Positions 28,207-39,918 of a DNA stretch of 64,000 bases are shown here, in pieces. Location of the stretch: contig CAKNIZ010000002.1 of NCBI GenBank assembly GCA_930980855.1, forward strand, positions 1 to 64,000. The letters run 5' to 3'. The notes beneath the pieces are model-generated. The model was not told where the DNA came from. It searched no databases and saw nothing but the letters and a program-made list of their open reading frames with translations. Each line of letters opens with the position of its first letter. Position 1 is the stretch's first letter. The translations under genes and the position numbers were made by a program. The stretch is from an uncultured Clostridium sp. (GTDB taxonomy: Bacteria > Bacillota > Clostridia > TANB77 > CAG-508).

Positions 28207-29298
28207 CTATCTATCAAATATAGCTTTCATAACACCTTTATCTAACATACCTGCAAATATATTTTTTAATATAATTAACAATATTGGACCTATAATCAAT
28301 CCAGTAACATTCCATAATTTATATCCTGTATACATTGCGATTAAAGTAAATGCTGGATGTATTCCTATATGTTTTCCTATTAATTTTGGTTCTAAGAATT
28401 GTCTTACTATACTCATAATTGCCCAAAGTCCTATTATAGCAACGCCTAAAATAATATCCCCATTTAGAGCACTTAATATTGACCAAGGAACCATTACAGT
28501 TCCTGAACCAAGTATTGGAAGAGCATCTACAAAAGCTATTCCTAAAGCTGCAAGCAATGGAAATGGTATATTAAGCCCTATCATGCTATATATTGTGAGT
28601 CCAATTAATGATATTACAAATGAAATGAATATTAAAGTAGCTTCCGCCCTTAAATATTCTCCTAAGGCTTTTATTATTCCTTTTAAATGTTTTGTCAGCT
28701 TTTTCATCCATGTTTCTGGCAGATGATGCTCTAACTGGTCTATCATATATATTTTATCTGTGCATAAAAAATATAGTGACATGATTGAGAAAAAAACTGC
28801 CAAAATTATATTTGGAACTTCCATAATCCAATTTGTTATACCTGTTAGTACTCCTGTAATCCAATCAGTTATGCTAGTAACCACATTGTTTTCAACATTT
28901 TGAATGCTAGTCCTTAGTTCTTCTGGAATTCTATCCATTATATTTATATTTTGTGTAGCATTGTTTATAAATTCTTTTGCCTTATTATAATACATTTCAG
29001 AACTGTCTAATAAATTATTAGCCTCCGAAAAGAGTGTTACTACTCCCCAAACTAAGATCCCTACAATTATTAGAATTGCAATTATCATTACAAAAATAGC
29101 GCTAAAGCGCCTTGTCCATTTAAATTTCTTCATAAAAAATCTAATAATTGGTTCTAATAATAAAGCCAAAACAAAGGATACTAAAAATGGCATGTAAAAC
29201 ACTGATAATTTGAAACAAATGAGTATTAATCCAATCGTCAAAGCTAAGATAAAAATTCGCTTTACAACTTTACTCCAATAATTCACATCAGAAACCAT
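28207..29298 (-). CDS. AI-2E/YtvI-family transporter-like membrane protein
   Basis: 363 aa; DALPILGSGTVMVPWSI; PKLIGKHIGIHPAFTLIAMYTGYK. Confidence 0.8.
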   Translation of the reverse strand: MVSDVNYWSKVVKRIFILALTIGLILICFKLSVFYMPFLVSFVLALLLEPIIRFFMKKFKWTRRFSAIFVMIIAILIIVGILVWGVVTLFSEANNLLDSSEMYYNKAKEFINNATQNINIMDRIPEELRTSIQNVENNVVTSITDWITGVLTGITNWIMEVPNIILAVFFSIMSLYFLCTDKIYMIDQLEHHLPETWMKKLTKHLKGIIKALGEYLRAEATLIFISFVISLIGLTIYSMIGLNIPFPLLAALGIAFVDALPILGSGTVMVPWSILSALNGDIILGVAIIGLWAIMSIVRQFLEPKLIGKHIGIHPAFTLIAMYTGYKLWNVTGLIIGPILLIILKNIFAGMLDKGVMKAIFDR

Positions 29299-29386
29299 TT
29301 TTTCATTCTCCTCTGTTTTAGCTAATCTTATTATATGCGAATTATCGAATTTTATTCATTAATTGTTTCATTATTAACATATATAA

Positions 29387-29510
29387 ATTGTTTGAAAAAT
29401 CGAATAATATAGATTCTAAAGTTCCGCGTAAGCGTCCAAACGAGCTGGAAGGATTTCCAGCGATATGCGTTTGGAGCTTGCGACTGCAAGGTGCTGATAA
29501 ATCATACAAT
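29387..29510. repeat. Palindromic intergenic element, copy 4 (long class, diverged ends)
   Basis: Core GTTCCGCGTAAGCGTCCAAACGAGCTGGAAGGATTTCCAGCGATATGCGTTTGGAGC; ends ATTGTTTGAAAAATC / GATAAATCATACAAT. Confidence 0.75.
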
Positions 29511-29519
29511 TACATATAC

Positions 29520-30236
29520 TTAGCTTATATAATATTCATCTTCCGGATATGGAGTAGAAAAATAGCTCATTGTAGGATATGACATTCTTGGCATCGGTGG
29601 TGGTGGCATTGTGGGTCTCATGTCTGGTCTTTCTGGTGGTCTAGGCGGTCTATTTTCTCCTCCCGGTCTATTACCCCATCTCCAATTATCAAGAAGTCTA
29701 TTAATAATTAAAATTTTAATTAAATCTCTTAATGTTGGATTTCCAGGTCTTCTAGCTGCTGTTCTAGTCAAAATTGTAGTTGTCACTTGTGCTGTTTGAT
29801 TTGCCACTTTATTTTTATTGTCTGAAGCTACAGGATTTGTAGAAACTTGTTTTGGACTCGTATTCATGTCTTCTTCTACTGCATCATAAATTTTATTAGT
29901 CATGGCTTCTAAGACCTCTTCTGTTATCTCTTTTCCGTTATTTTCACTGATAGTTTTTTCTATCATAGGTTTTAGTATTACATATATATCTGGATACATT
30001 TTTCTTATCCTTGCTACATCATTATTTACATTAATTGTATTTGCTGGTACGACTTCTGGCTTCATCATAACTTGCATTTGATTTGTATTATTGTCCGCAA
30101 AATTTTCAAATGGCTGTGTATATGTAGGAACATAGTAATTGTATGGATATATTTGTTTTGGGCTATTTACATATTGTGTTTGATTATTATTTCCTAGAAC
30201 ACTTTTCATATAGTCTTCATAATTTTGATAATACAT
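29520..30236 (-). CDS. Hypothetical Pro/Asn-rich protein (possibly spore-associated)
   Basis: MYYQNYEDYMKSVLG start after RBS; NRPGGENRPPRPPERPDMRPTMPPPPMPRMSYP tail. Confidence 0.55.
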   Translation of the reverse strand: MYYQNYEDYMKSVLGNNNQTQYVNSPKQIYPYNYYVPTYTQPFENFADNNTNQMQVMMKPEVVPANTINVNNDVARIRKMYPDIYVILKPMIEKTISENNGKEITEEVLEAMTNKIYDAVEEDMNTSPKQVSTNPVASDNKNKVANQTAQVTTTILTRTAARRPGNPTLRDLIKILIINRLLDNWRWGNRPGGENRPPRPPERPDMRPTMPPPPMPRMSYPTMSYFSTPYPEDEYYIS

Positions 30237-30279
30237 AAAAATACCTCCTAGCATATAATATGCTAGAAAGTATTTTGGG

Positions 30280-31686
30280 TTACAAGTTATTTACTAATTC
30301 TTTAAATTTGTTTCCACGTTCTTCGAAGTTTTTAAACATATCAAAACTTGCACTTGCTGGTGAAAATAATACTATTTCTCCTTCACTTGAAACTTCCTTT
30401 GCTTTTTCAACTGTTTGCTCTAAAGTTTCACATTTATATATAGGAATATTTACTCCTACTTTTTCTGACTCTTCCATAACAGCTTTTTCTATTTTCTCTG
30501 ATGTTTGACCTACTAAAATCAATTTGCTTACATGCTGAATTATAGGTTTTGCAATAGGTGTATAATCTAAATGTTTATCATAACCTCCTGCAATTAGTAC
30601 TATTTTTTCGTCAAATGAATTAAGCCCTGCTATTGTTCTTGTTGGACTACTTCCTATTGAATCATTGTACCATTTTACATCATCAATTGTTCTAATATAT
30701 TCTAATCTATGCTCTACTCCTGGAAAATTCTCGATTGTTTTTCTTGTTATATCTTCTTTAGAGAGATTTAGGGTTGCACAAATTGCTGCACAAGCATTTT
30801 CGCAATTATGTATTCCTCTTAATTTCATATTTTTTTGTTTTACTAAGTGCTTTCTTGTTCCATCTTCACATACTTTTATTATATTGTCTTCTCTATCAAA
30901 GATAACACCATTGTCTAGTTTTTGTTTACTGCTAAAATATCTTACCTTTCCTTTCGCATATTTATAAAAGTCTTTTGTTATATCATTATCTGCATTTATA
31001 ACTAGAATGCCATTTTCGTTTTGATGCAAGAATATATTCATTTTGCTTTCTATATATTCTTGATAATCTTTATGAACATTTAAATGGTTTGGAGATATAT
31101 TTGTTACTACCGCTATATCAGGGCTTAGCTCCATATTCATAAGTTGGAAACTGCTTAATTCTAGTACCACAATGTCTTCAGGTTGCATCTCAGAAATTTT
31201 GGTAAATAGCGGTGTTCCTATATTTCCTCCTAAAAAGCATTTATAATTGTTTGCAACTAATATTTTATATATTAATGTTGTAGTTGTGGTTTTTCCATCA
31301 CTGCCAGTTACTCCAATTACTGTACTAGGAGTTAATTCTAACACTTTTTCAATTTCTGATGTTAATATAGCACCATTTTCTATTTCTTTTAATATTTCTG
31401 GTGTATCTGGTCTACAACTTGGAGAACGAAATATATAGTCAAATCCTACTAGATGGTCTAAACTCTTTTCACCCAAATAATAAACCATTTTATAATCATC
31501 TAACTTTTCTATAACGCTAGCATCTACTTTATCTCTAGGTCTATTATCAAAAGCTGTTACATTAGCATTATGGGCATAAAAATAGTCTAATAATGGTATA
31601 TTACTCACGCCTAATCCTATAAGTGCTATTCTTTTATTCTTTAGTTCATTATTAAATTCTTCTAGTTCTTTATTTATGTATTTCAT
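30280..31686 (-). CDS. murD: UDP-N-acetylmuramoylalanine-D-glutamate ligase
   Basis: GVTGSDGKTTTTTLIYKIL, NISPNHLNVH, HRLEYIRTIDDVKWYNDSIGSSPTRTIAGL. Confidence 0.93.
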   Translation of the reverse strand: MKYINKELEEFNNELKNKRIALIGLGVSNIPLLDYFYAHNANVTAFDNRPRDKVDASVIEKLDDYKMVYYLGEKSLDHLVGFDYIFRSPSCRPDTPEILKEIENGAILTSEIEKVLELTPSTVIGVTGSDGKTTTTTLIYKILVANNYKCFLGGNIGTPLFTKISEMQPEDIVVLELSSFQLMNMELSPDIAVVTNISPNHLNVHKDYQEYIESKMNIFLHQNENGILVINADNDITKDFYKYAKGKVRYFSSKQKLDNGVIFDREDNIIKVCEDGTRKHLVKQKNMKLRGIHNCENACAAICATLNLSKEDITRKTIENFPGVEHRLEYIRTIDDVKWYNDSIGSSPTRTIAGLNSFDEKIVLIAGGYDKHLDYTPIAKPIIQHVSKLILVGQTSEKIEKAVMEESEKVGVNIPIYKCETLEQTVEKAKEVSSEGEIVLFSPASASFDMFKNFEERGNKFKELVNNL

Positions 31687-32377
31687 TTATGAATCCTCCT
31701 ATATTGTTTATAACCTTTTTAGCTGATTCTTCTGCATTCTTACAATCGCTGACATCTACTTTTATACTTTTTTCATATAGTTTATTAAATCCAGCCATCT
31801 CATGCAATTTATCTCTTTTTAAAATCATTTCCCTTATATCTTCTATTGCATATTTTTGGTTATATTGGTTATACCTTCTTTTAATTCTTTCTTCTAAGCT
31901 TGCAGTTATATATACATGAACTGTCATGTCTGGATATATAGTTACCAAATCTCTTGCTGATAATATAATATTAAATTTAGTTCGATATGTGTCTATAATC
32001 TTCTTCGCAAATTTATATAAATTTTTACTATTTGCTTTAGTACTTAGGGCTATTTCAGAAACGCCCATTGAATTTTCTATTTTTTCAATTTTATTACTAG
32101 AGGTCTTTTTGCCTCCTATATAGATTTGAGTGATTTTATCTTCTATTTTAAATTCTACTTTTAGCTTTTTCATTAGCTCCATTGGGTCTATATTTGAATG
32201 TTCTTTAATATTATTTAAATCTATATTATTCTCTCTGATTGCTTCTACTATGCCTCTGTATATTTCTCCGGCATCTATAAATATACTATTTGGTATCATT
32301 TTAATTAGTTCTTTGCAAATTGATGTTTTGCCAGATGCAACCATTCCTTCTATTCCTATTACAATATTTTTCTCCAT
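31670..32377 (-). CDS. Cytidylate kinase-like P-loop kinase
   Basis: IGIEGMVASGKTSICKEL, FIDAGEIYRGI, LSARDLVTIYPDM. Confidence 0.7.
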   Translation of the reverse strand: MEKNIVIGIEGMVASGKTSICKELIKMIPNSIFIDAGEIYRGIVEAIRENNIDLNNIKEHSNIDPMELMKKLKVEFKIEDKITQIYIGGKKTSSNKIEKIENSMGVSEIALSTKANSKNLYKFAKKIIDTYRTKFNIILSARDLVTIYPDMTVHVYITASLEERIKRRYNQYNQKYAIEDIREMILKRDKLHEMAGFNKLYEKSIKVDVSDCKNAEESAKKVINNIGGFINEIHK

Positions 32378-32485
32378 TTGATTCTCCTTAGTTTTTTCAT
32401 TATACCATTTATGAAATTAGAAGTAAAGAATTTCGTGATTTTTTAGATTGTGTTACAATTCGCAACTTGTCATTAATTTAATAAA

Positions 32486-32601
32486 ATTGTATATTTGAAA
32501 CTTTGAAGTTCCGCGTAAGCGTTCAAACGAGCTAAAGGGACTTTAGCGAAGTGCGTTTGGAGTGTAGCGACTGCAAGGAACAAAAAGTTCAAATATACAA
32601 T
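32486..32601. repeat. Palindromic intergenic element, copy 5 (long class, forward)
   Basis: ATTGTATATTTGAA...TTCAAATATACAAT; core with AGCTAAAGGGACTTTAGCG; extended arms containing GTGTTACAATTCG / TGAATCGTAACAC. Confidence 0.88.
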
Positions 32602-32684
32602 TATAAAAAATAATAATAGCTATGAATCGTAACACATTTTTAAAAATCCCGAAATTTAAAGAAAATGTACTCTTGCACATTTTC

Positions 32685-35507
32685 TTATTCTAAATATTTT
32701 TTTAAGAATTGTCCTGTATAACTTCTTTCATTTTGGCATATTTTTTCAGGTGTTCCAACAGCTATAATTTCTCCACCTTTGTCTCCACCTTCTGGTCCTA
32801 AATCAATTATATAGTCACATGTTTTTATTAAATCTAAATTATGCTCTATTACTAATACCGAATTTCCAGCGTCTACTAGCCTTTGAAGTATATCAACTAG
32901 TCTATGAACATCGTCAATATGAAGTCCTGTTGTTGGTTCATCCAATATATATAAAGTTTTACCAGTAGAACGTTTTGAAAGTTCAGTTGCTAGTTTTATT
33001 CTTTGAGCTTCTCCTCCTGAAAGTGTTGTAGAAGGTTGTCCTAATTTAATATATCCAAGTCCTACATCATTAAGAGTTTGTATTTTTTGTTTTATTCTAG
33101 GTATATTTTCAAAAAATTCTAATGCTTCCTCTACTGTCATATCTAATACATCTGATATGCTTTTTCCTTTATATTTAACTTCCAATGTTTCTTTATTATA
33201 TCTCTTTCCTTTGCAGACTTCACAAGGTACATAAACATCTGATAAAAAGTTCATTTCTATTTTTATTATTCCATCACCATTACAAGCTTCACATCTTCCT
33301 CCAGGTACATTAAAGCTAAACCTTCCTTTATCATACCCTCTCATTTTTGCTTCATTTGTAGTTGCAAAAATGTCTCTTATTATATCAAATACTCCTGTAT
33401 ATGTTGCTGGATTTGAACGAGGTGTTCTTCCTATTGGAGATTGGTCTATATTAATGATTTTATCAATATTATGCAATCCTTTTATGCTTTTACACTCTCC
33501 AACTTTTTCGTTTGATTTATTAAGTTCTTTATTTATATTTTTATAAAGTACTTCATTTACAAGTGTACTTTTCCCTGAACCAGATACTCCAGTTATACAT
33601 ACAAATTGACCAAGAGGAAATTTTACACTAATGTTTTTTAGGTTATGCTCTTTAGCGCCAACTATTTCAATAGATTTTCCATTAGATTTTCTTCTTTTTT
33701 TAGGTACTGTTATTTGCTTTCTTCCAGACAAATATTGTCCTGTAATTGAATCTGGAACTTTGGCTATTTCTTCTGCTGTTCCTTGAGCCATAACTTTCCC
33801 ACCATGCACTCCTGCATATGGTCCTATATCTATTACCTCATCTGCAGCATACATAGTATCTGTATCATGTTCTACTACTATTACAGAATTGCCTAAATCT
33901 CTTAATTTTTTTAAAGTTGCTATTAGTTTATCATTATCTCTTTGATGCAGTCCTATACTTGGTTCATCAAGTATATACATAACTCCTGTTAAACCAGAAC
34001 CAATTTGTGTTGCTAGTCTTATTCTTTGTGATTCACCGCCAGATAATGTCGCAGCACTTCTTGAAAGAGTTAAGTAGTCTAATCCTACATCTATTAAAAA
34101 TTGTAGCCTTGTATTTAACTCTTTCAAAATTTGATCTGCTATCATAGCATCTTTTTCACTTAAAGTTAAATTATTTATATATTCTTTGATATGCACTATT
34201 GACATATCTGTTAATTCGTTTATGTTTTTATCGCCTACTCTTACTGCCAAACTTTCTTTTTTTAGCCTTGCTCCATGACATTCTGGACATTCCATATTAC
34301 TCATATACATTTCGTAAAATTGTAACATTCCTTGTGATTTAGTTTCTCTATGTCTTCTTTCAAGAGTAGGTATTACACCTTCAAATGGTACTTTGTTTCT
34401 TCTAACGCCAAATGCAGTTTCATACTCAAATTCTATTTCTTCATCGCCAGTACCATATAGAATTTTATCAAGGAAAGATTTTGGCAAGTCCTTTATAGGC
34501 TTAGATATATCTACTTTATAGTGTTTTCCAATTGCTTCAAAATACATTTTAGCAATTGTATCACCTTTTTTCATGGTACTAGCACCAAAAGCCTTAACTC
34601 CATTATATAATGTTAAATTCTTGTCAGGTATTATTAAATCTTCATCCATTTTCATAAGATATCCAATACCTGTACATGTTGGACATGCACCCATTGGGTT
34701 ATTAAATGAAAACATTCTTGGAGATAGTTCTTCAAAACTAATACCACAATCAGGACATGCATAGTTTCCGCTATATAATAGTTCTTTTCCTCCTACTACA
34801 TCTACCACTACTAGATTGTTGGCATTTTTCATTGCTGTTTCTATTGATTCTGTAAGCCTTGCTCTAATGTCTTGTTTTATTACTAATCTATCTATTACGA
34901 TATCAATATTATGTTTTTTCTTTCTATCTATATCAATATCATCATTTAAATCAATAATTGTTCCATCTACTCTCGCTCTTACAAATCCTTCTTTTTGGAA
35001 GTCTTCTAATAGTTTTTTATATTCACCCTTTCTCCCTCTAATAACAGGTGCTAGAATTTGTATTCTTGTACTTTCTGGCAATTCTAAAACACTATCAACA
35101 ATTTGGTCAATAGTTTGTTTCTCTATTTTTTTACCACAGTTAGGACAATATGGCACACCTATTCTTGCATATAGAAGACGAATGTAGTCATATATTTCTG
35201 TAACTGTTCCTACTGTTGAACGTGGGTTTTTAGAAGTGGTTTTTTGGTCAATAGATATTGCTGGTGACAATCCTTCTATCGATTCTACATTTGGTTTATC
35301 CATTATTCCTAAAAACTGCCTAGCATATGATGATAGACTTTCTACATACCTTCTTTGACCTTCTGCATAAAGTGTATCAAATGCTAGAGATGATTTACCT
35401 GAACCAGATAATCCTGTAATAACTACTAATTTATCTTTTGGTATTTCTATATCAATATTCTTTAGATTATGCTCTTTGGCTCCTTTTATTATTATTTTAT
35501 CACTCAT
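32685..35507 (-). CDS. uvrA: Excinuclease ABC subunit A
   Basis: [36 protein letters not shown]; zinc-finger CxxC motifs; two ABC signatures. Confidence 0.97.
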   Translation of the reverse strand: MSDKIIIKGAKEHNLKNIDIEIPKDKLVVITGLSGSGKSSLAFDTLYAEGQRRYVESLSSYARQFLGIMDKPNVESIEGLSPAISIDQKTTSKNPRSTVGTVTEIYDYIRLLYARIGVPYCPNCGKKIEKQTIDQIVDSVLELPESTRIQILAPVIRGRKGEYKKLLEDFQKEGFVRARVDGTIIDLNDDIDIDRKKKHNIDIVIDRLVIKQDIRARLTESIETAMKNANNLVVVDVVGGKELLYSGNYACPDCGISFEELSPRMFSFNNPMGACPTCTGIGYLMKMDEDLIIPDKNLTLYNGVKAFGASTMKKGDTIAKMYFEAIGKHYKVDISKPIKDLPKSFLDKILYGTGDEEIEFEYETAFGVRRNKVPFEGVIPTLERRHRETKSQGMLQFYEMYMSNMECPECHGARLKKESLAVRVGDKNINELTDMSIVHIKEYINNLTLSEKDAMIADQILKELNTRLQFLIDVGLDYLTLSRSAATLSGGESQRIRLATQIGSGLTGVMYILDEPSIGLHQRDNDKLIATLKKLRDLGNSVIVVEHDTDTMYAADEVIDIGPYAGVHGGKVMAQGTAEEIAKVPDSITGQYLSGRKQITVPKKRRKSNGKSIEIVGAKEHNLKNISVKFPLGQFVCITGVSGSGKSTLVNEVLYKNINKELNKSNEKVGECKSIKGLHNIDKIINIDQSPIGRTPRSNPATYTGVFDIIRDIFATTNEAKMRGYDKGRFSFNVPGGRCEACNGDGIIKIEMNFLSDVYVPCEVCKGKRYNKETLEVKYKGKSISDVLDMTVEEALEFFENIPRIKQKIQTLNDVGLGYIKLGQPSTTLSGGEAQRIKLATELSKRSTGKTLYILDEPTTGLHIDDVHRLVDILQRLVDAGNSVLVIEHNLDLIKTCDYIIDLGPEGGDKGGEIIAVGTPEKICQNERSYTGQFLKKYLE

Positions 35508-35637
35508 TTTTTACACCTACTTATTTTTTTGCTTTCATTATTATAAAACATTTGTTTTGTAATGTCAATATATTCTTTACTTTTATTTTCAATTTTGTTA
35601 TAATTAAATTACAATTTGCAAAGTAATACTATTTGCA

Positions 35638-35733
35638 ATTGTATATTCTAAAATTTTTCTGCTCCTTGCGGTCGCTACGCTCCAAACGCACTTCGCTGGA
35701 AATCCTTCCAGCTCGTTTGAATAAATATACAAT
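35638..35733. repeat. Palindromic intergenic element, copy 6 (long class, reverse, partly deleted)
   Basis: ATTGTATATTCTAAAATTT...AATATACAAT termini; core CTCCAAACGCACTTCGCTGGAAATCCTTCCAGCTCGTTTGAA. Confidence 0.88.
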
Positions 35734-35790
35734 TTTCCTAAAATAGTAGTAATTGCAAATGTAATCATAACTTAATTGGAGGAAAATAAT

Positions 35791-36822
35791 ATGAATGAAC
35801 AATTCCAAGAGAGATTAGCTGATATTCAAGATTTAGAAAGAATGCTTGATGATGTAACTAATCAAAAGAAAGATGAAATAGTCAAAGGCAAGCAAGAAGT
35901 AACAGACATCATAAAGCATGAAGGTTTGACATTCAATATACGTCAAAATGATCAAGATGTTGCCGTTACTAAAGACGTATATGAAGTATTAGTTCAAAAA
36001 GATGGTGAATTATATCATGAATTCTATGATGACCAAGGAAATATGCTTATGCCTGCTATATCTGATAAAGCTTTTAATGAAGGTAAAATTTTATCTGAAT
36101 TAGAAAGCGGTTCTTTTGATGAAAATTCTTTAATTTCTAATATATATAAAGACCAAGATTCTAAATCATTGGAAGAATTAGAAAAAGAGCAAACTAAGGA
36201 AGTTGCTGAAACTTTAGGTATGGATGAAAAAGATATAAAAGAATTGGATTTAGTACAGGTTGATACAAATAAGCCTGTTAAACCTAATGATATACAAGAA
36301 AAATTAAAATCTTATATGGCTCTTGGAATGATTATTGATACAAATGAACTTGCTACTTCTGATGATACAATAAAAGAGTTCTTAAATATAGATGCTAACC
36401 AGTTATTAGCAATTAGAATTAATAATGAGTGGAAGATTTTTAAAATCGATGACAAAGGTAATTTAGCTTTAGAAAATAATTTACAACTATCTTCAGCTAC
36501 TCAATCTTTCAATACTATTGGCGAAGATGGTAAAAGAGAAAATAGAATGCCTGAAGTAGAATTTTATAGAAAAGATAATCCTAATATGTCTTTGGCAATT
36601 GATAGTGATAATAGAGACAATAAAACTCAAGCTTTCTTAATTGCTGGAAATAGTAGGACTGCTACTGAAATAGAAAGCACATCTGCTAAATCTCCATATG
36701 CAGATGCCAAAAACAATGAGTTAGTTCAAAAAGCTCAGGAAAATCCAGATAAAACTCATTTACATGAAGAAGAACCTGATGTAGACCCTCATGAGCCTTC
36801 ATTAGAACCTAAGCCTTATTAA
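35791..36822 (+). CDS. Hypothetical protein between uvrA and uvrB
   Basis: ATG at 35791 after TTGGAGG RBS; 343 aa, acidic, DPHEPSLEPKPY C-terminus. Confidence 0.7.
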   Translation: MNEQFQERLADIQDLERMLDDVTNQKKDEIVKGKQEVTDIIKHEGLTFNIRQNDQDVAVTKDVYEVLVQKDGELYHEFYDDQGNMLMPAISDKAFNEGKILSELESGSFDENSLISNIYKDQDSKSLEELEKEQTKEVAETLGMDEKDIKELDLVQVDTNKPVKPNDIQEKLKSYMALGMIIDTNELATSDDTIKEFLNIDANQLLAIRINNEWKIFKIDDKGNLALENNLQLSSATQSFNTIGEDGKRENRMPEVEFYRKDNPNMSLAIDSDNRDNKTQAFLIAGNSRTATEIESTSAKSPYADAKNNELVQKAQENPDKTHLHEEEPDVDPHEPSLEPKPY

Positions 36823-36873
36823 TTTTATATGTAGAAAGTTAAATTATATGTATAAGGATAAATTAAAAAAGAG

Positions 36874-36993
36874 ATTGTATATTTAAAATTTTGAGGCTTC
36901 GCGTGAGCGTTCAAACGAGCTGGAAGGATTTCCAGCGAAGTGCGTTTGGAGCTTCGCTCCCGCAAGAAGCAGAAAAATTTTCAAATATACAAT
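36874..36993. repeat. Palindromic intergenic element, copy 7 (long class, forward)
   Basis: ATTGTATATTTAAAATTTT...AAAATTTTCAAATATACAAT; outer perfect 18-bp arms 36828-36845 / 37016-37033. Confidence 0.9.
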
Positions 36994-37018
36994 TCTTTTG
37001 AATTTTATTATAAAAAAT

Positions 37019-38980
37019 TTAACTTTCTACATAGTTTTCAAGTTCTTTTATTTTATCTCTTATTTCAGCTGCTTTCTCAAATTCTAAGTTTTGAGCATAT
37101 TTTAACATCTCGTCTGTCAATCTATTTATTGCATCTTTTATATCTTCGTCTTTCTTAATTACTTCATCTTTTGTAGTATCTATTTGATATGTTGCCTTAA
37201 TTGTTTCTCTTACAGCCTTTTTTATTGTTGTTGGAGTTATATTGTTATCTTTATTATATTTCTCTTGTATTGCTCTTCTTCTATTTGTTTCTGATATTGC
37301 TTTTTCCATTGAAGGAGTTAATTCATCTGCATACATTATAACTTTACCGTCTGTATTTCTAGCAGCACGTCCAATTGTTTGTATTAACGACCTTTCTGAA
37401 CGTAAAAATCCCTCTTTGTCCGCATCTAATATTGCTACTAACGATACTTCTGGTATATCTAGTCCTTCTCTTAAAAGGTTAATACCAACTAGAACGTCAA
37501 ATTTACCCATACGTAAATCTCTAATTATTTCCATTCTTTCTAGTGCTTTGATATCTGAATGCATATATCTTACTTTTATATCTAATCCCTCTAAATATGA
37601 AGTTAAATCTTCTGCCATCTTTTTAGTAAGAGTAGTAACCAATACCCTTTCGTTTTTCTCTGTTCTTTCTCTAATTTGTTCAATTAAATCGTCTACTTGG
37701 TTTTCTACAGGTTTTACGTCTATTTTAGGGTCCAACAATCCAGTAGGTCTTATAATTTGTTCTACAACTCTTTCTTTTGAATGTTCTTTTTCATAGTCTC
37801 CTGGTGTTGCACTTACAAATACTACTTGGTTTATTCTTTCTTCAAATTCTTCAAATTTAAGTGGTCTATTATCAAAAGCTGATGGAAGTCTAAATCCATA
37901 ATTAACTAGGGTTTCTTTTCTTGCTCTATCTCCATTATACATTGCTCTTACTTGTGGGATAGTTGCATGTGATTCATCTATAAGTAGCAAAAAGTCTTTT
38001 GGGAAATAATCAAAAAGAGTAAATGGTGGACTTCCCGCTTCTCTTCCGCTTATATGTCTTGAATAATTTTCTATTCCTTGGCAGAATCCTGTTTCTTTCA
38101 TCATTTCTATATCAAAATTTGTTCTTTCTTCTATTCTTTGAGCCTCTAATAATTTTCCATTGTCTTTAAAATATTTTATTCTTTCCTGAAGCTCTTCTTG
38201 AATAGTTCTAATTGCTCTTTCCATTTTATCTGCAGTTGTTACATAGTGTGAATTTGGGAATATCATAACATGATTTCTTGTTCCTTCAACTTTACCTGTA
38301 AGTGGATTGATTACATCTATTTTTTCAACTTCGTCGCCCCAAAAACTAACTCTTACAGCAGTCTCTCCCTCATCAGATGGATATATTTCTACTACATCTC
38401 CCTTAGCTCTAAAAGTTCCTCTTTTAAAATCTAGTTCATTTCTTGTATATTGCATATTGATTAGCTTTTTTAAAACTGTATTTCTTTCAACTTGCATACC
38501 TGGTCTTAATGAAATTATCATATGCTCGTAATCTATAGGGTCTCCTAATCCATATATACAAGACACTGATGCCACTACAATTACATCTCTTGTCTCGAAA
38601 AGTGATGCTGTTGCAGAGTGTCTTAATTTGTCTATTTCATCATTTATTGATGCATCTTTTTCTATATATGTATCTGATGATGGTACATATGCTTCTGGTT
38701 GATAATAATCGTAATAGCTTACAAAATACTCCACGTTGTTCTCTGGGAAGAATTCTTTGAACTCTGAATACAATTGCCCTGCAAGTGTTTTATTATGTGC
38801 TAAAACCAGTGTTGGTTTCTGCACTTTTTGTATTATGTTTGCCATAGTAAAAGTTTTTCCAGAACCTGTAACACCAAGTAAGGTTTGAAATTTCTTTCCT
38901 TCTTCTATTCCATTTGATAAATATTCTATAGCCTGTGGTTGGTCACCTGTTGGCTTATATTCTGATACTAATTTAAACAT
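37019..38980 (-). CDS. uvrB: Excinuclease ABC subunit B
   Basis: [28 protein letters not shown]-terminal UVR domain. Confidence 0.97.
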   Translation of the reverse strand: MFKLVSEYKPTGDQPQAIEYLSNGIEEGKKFQTLLGVTGSGKTFTMANIIQKVQKPTLVLAHNKTLAGQLYSEFKEFFPENNVEYFVSYYDYYQPEAYVPSSDTYIEKDASINDEIDKLRHSATASLFETRDVIVVASVSCIYGLGDPIDYEHMIISLRPGMQVERNTVLKKLINMQYTRNELDFKRGTFRAKGDVVEIYPSDEGETAVRVSFWGDEVEKIDVINPLTGKVEGTRNHVMIFPNSHYVTTADKMERAIRTIQEELQERIKYFKDNGKLLEAQRIEERTNFDIEMMKETGFCQGIENYSRHISGREAGSPPFTLFDYFPKDFLLLIDESHATIPQVRAMYNGDRARKETLVNYGFRLPSAFDNRPLKFEEFEERINQVVFVSATPGDYEKEHSKERVVEQIIRPTGLLDPKIDVKPVENQVDDLIEQIRERTEKNERVLVTTLTKKMAEDLTSYLEGLDIKVRYMHSDIKALERMEIIRDLRMGKFDVLVGINLLREGLDIPEVSLVAILDADKEGFLRSERSLIQTIGRAARNTDGKVIMYADELTPSMEKAISETNRRRAIQEKYNKDNNITPTTIKKAVRETIKATYQIDTTKDEVIKKDEDIKDAINRLTDEMLKYAQNLEFEKAAEIRDKIKELENYVES

Positions 38981-39086
38981 ATTCCCTCCTTGTGACCGCT
39001 TAAATATCCTCTATGTTTTATAGTTTACCATTTTTGCGCCAAAAATACAAGATATATGTATTATACCTTGTATTTTATTATTGATA

Positions 39087-39812
39087 TTAATATGTGTATC
39101 TTGCAATTTCAACATCATTAAATTCACTTGAGTGTGATTTTAAATATATTGCGTGACTTTCAAATCCGGTATCTTCAACTATAACATCATAATAATCTTT
39201 TGGAAAATTTGTATTTACAACAACTTTTAAATATTCCTTTGGTACGTTACTCGATGTACCTAGCTCTGTTTTAGATATATCTATTCTAGTTCCGTCTGTT
39301 GCTAATACATATCCCGTATTCTCATCAAATCCCACATCATAAATTATAGGATCCCCCTCAATATTATATATCACAATTATAATTTCATCCGATATTCTAT
39401 TTGTTGCATCTAATTTAGTATTTTCTATAAATGTTTTTAGTCTTTCTTCATTATAAACTTTTTCTTCAACACCATCGAATACAAAAAAGTTTCTTTTAAT
39501 GGCTTCTTCTACTGTAAGCTCTTTAGGTATTTCTTGTAGATTATTCTTGTAATGCTCTATTGCTATTTCTTCATTAGAGATGTTTGAATTAACTTTATTT
39601 AATACATTTTCTTCTTCATGTTTTTTCTCATATGATGTTCTAATAGCCAAACAAATACTCAAGACTATAACAATTATAAATATTATTATACCAATTATAC
39701 TTAGTTTTTTGCTTTTTTTAACTCCTCCCAATACTAGAAAGACAATTCCAATAACAATCAATAAAAATATTAAATATACTAGAATCATATTTACCTCCCC
39801 TAAAATTTCCAT
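39087..39812 (-). CDS. Membrane protein, hypothetical
   Basis: 241 aa with two N-terminal hydrophobic helices. Confidence 0.55.
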   Translation of the reverse strand: MEILGEVNMILVYLIFLLIVIGIVFLVLGGVKKSKKLSIIGIIIFIIVIVLSICLAIRTSYEKKHEEENVLNKVNSNISNEEIAIEHYKNNLQEIPKELTVEEAIKRNFFVFDGVEEKVYNEERLKTFIENTKLDATNRISDEIIIVIYNIEGDPIIYDVGFDENTGYVLATDGTRIDISKTELGTSSNVPKEYLKVVVNTNFPKDYYDVIVEDTGFESHAIYLKSHSSEFNDVEIARYTY

Positions 39813-39918
39813 TTATTATTACAACTAAATTATATCACAATAGGAATAATTTAACAACAATTTGATTATTCAATTGACACATAAAATACACTATTTTTTT
39901 ATAAAATAATTAGAAATT

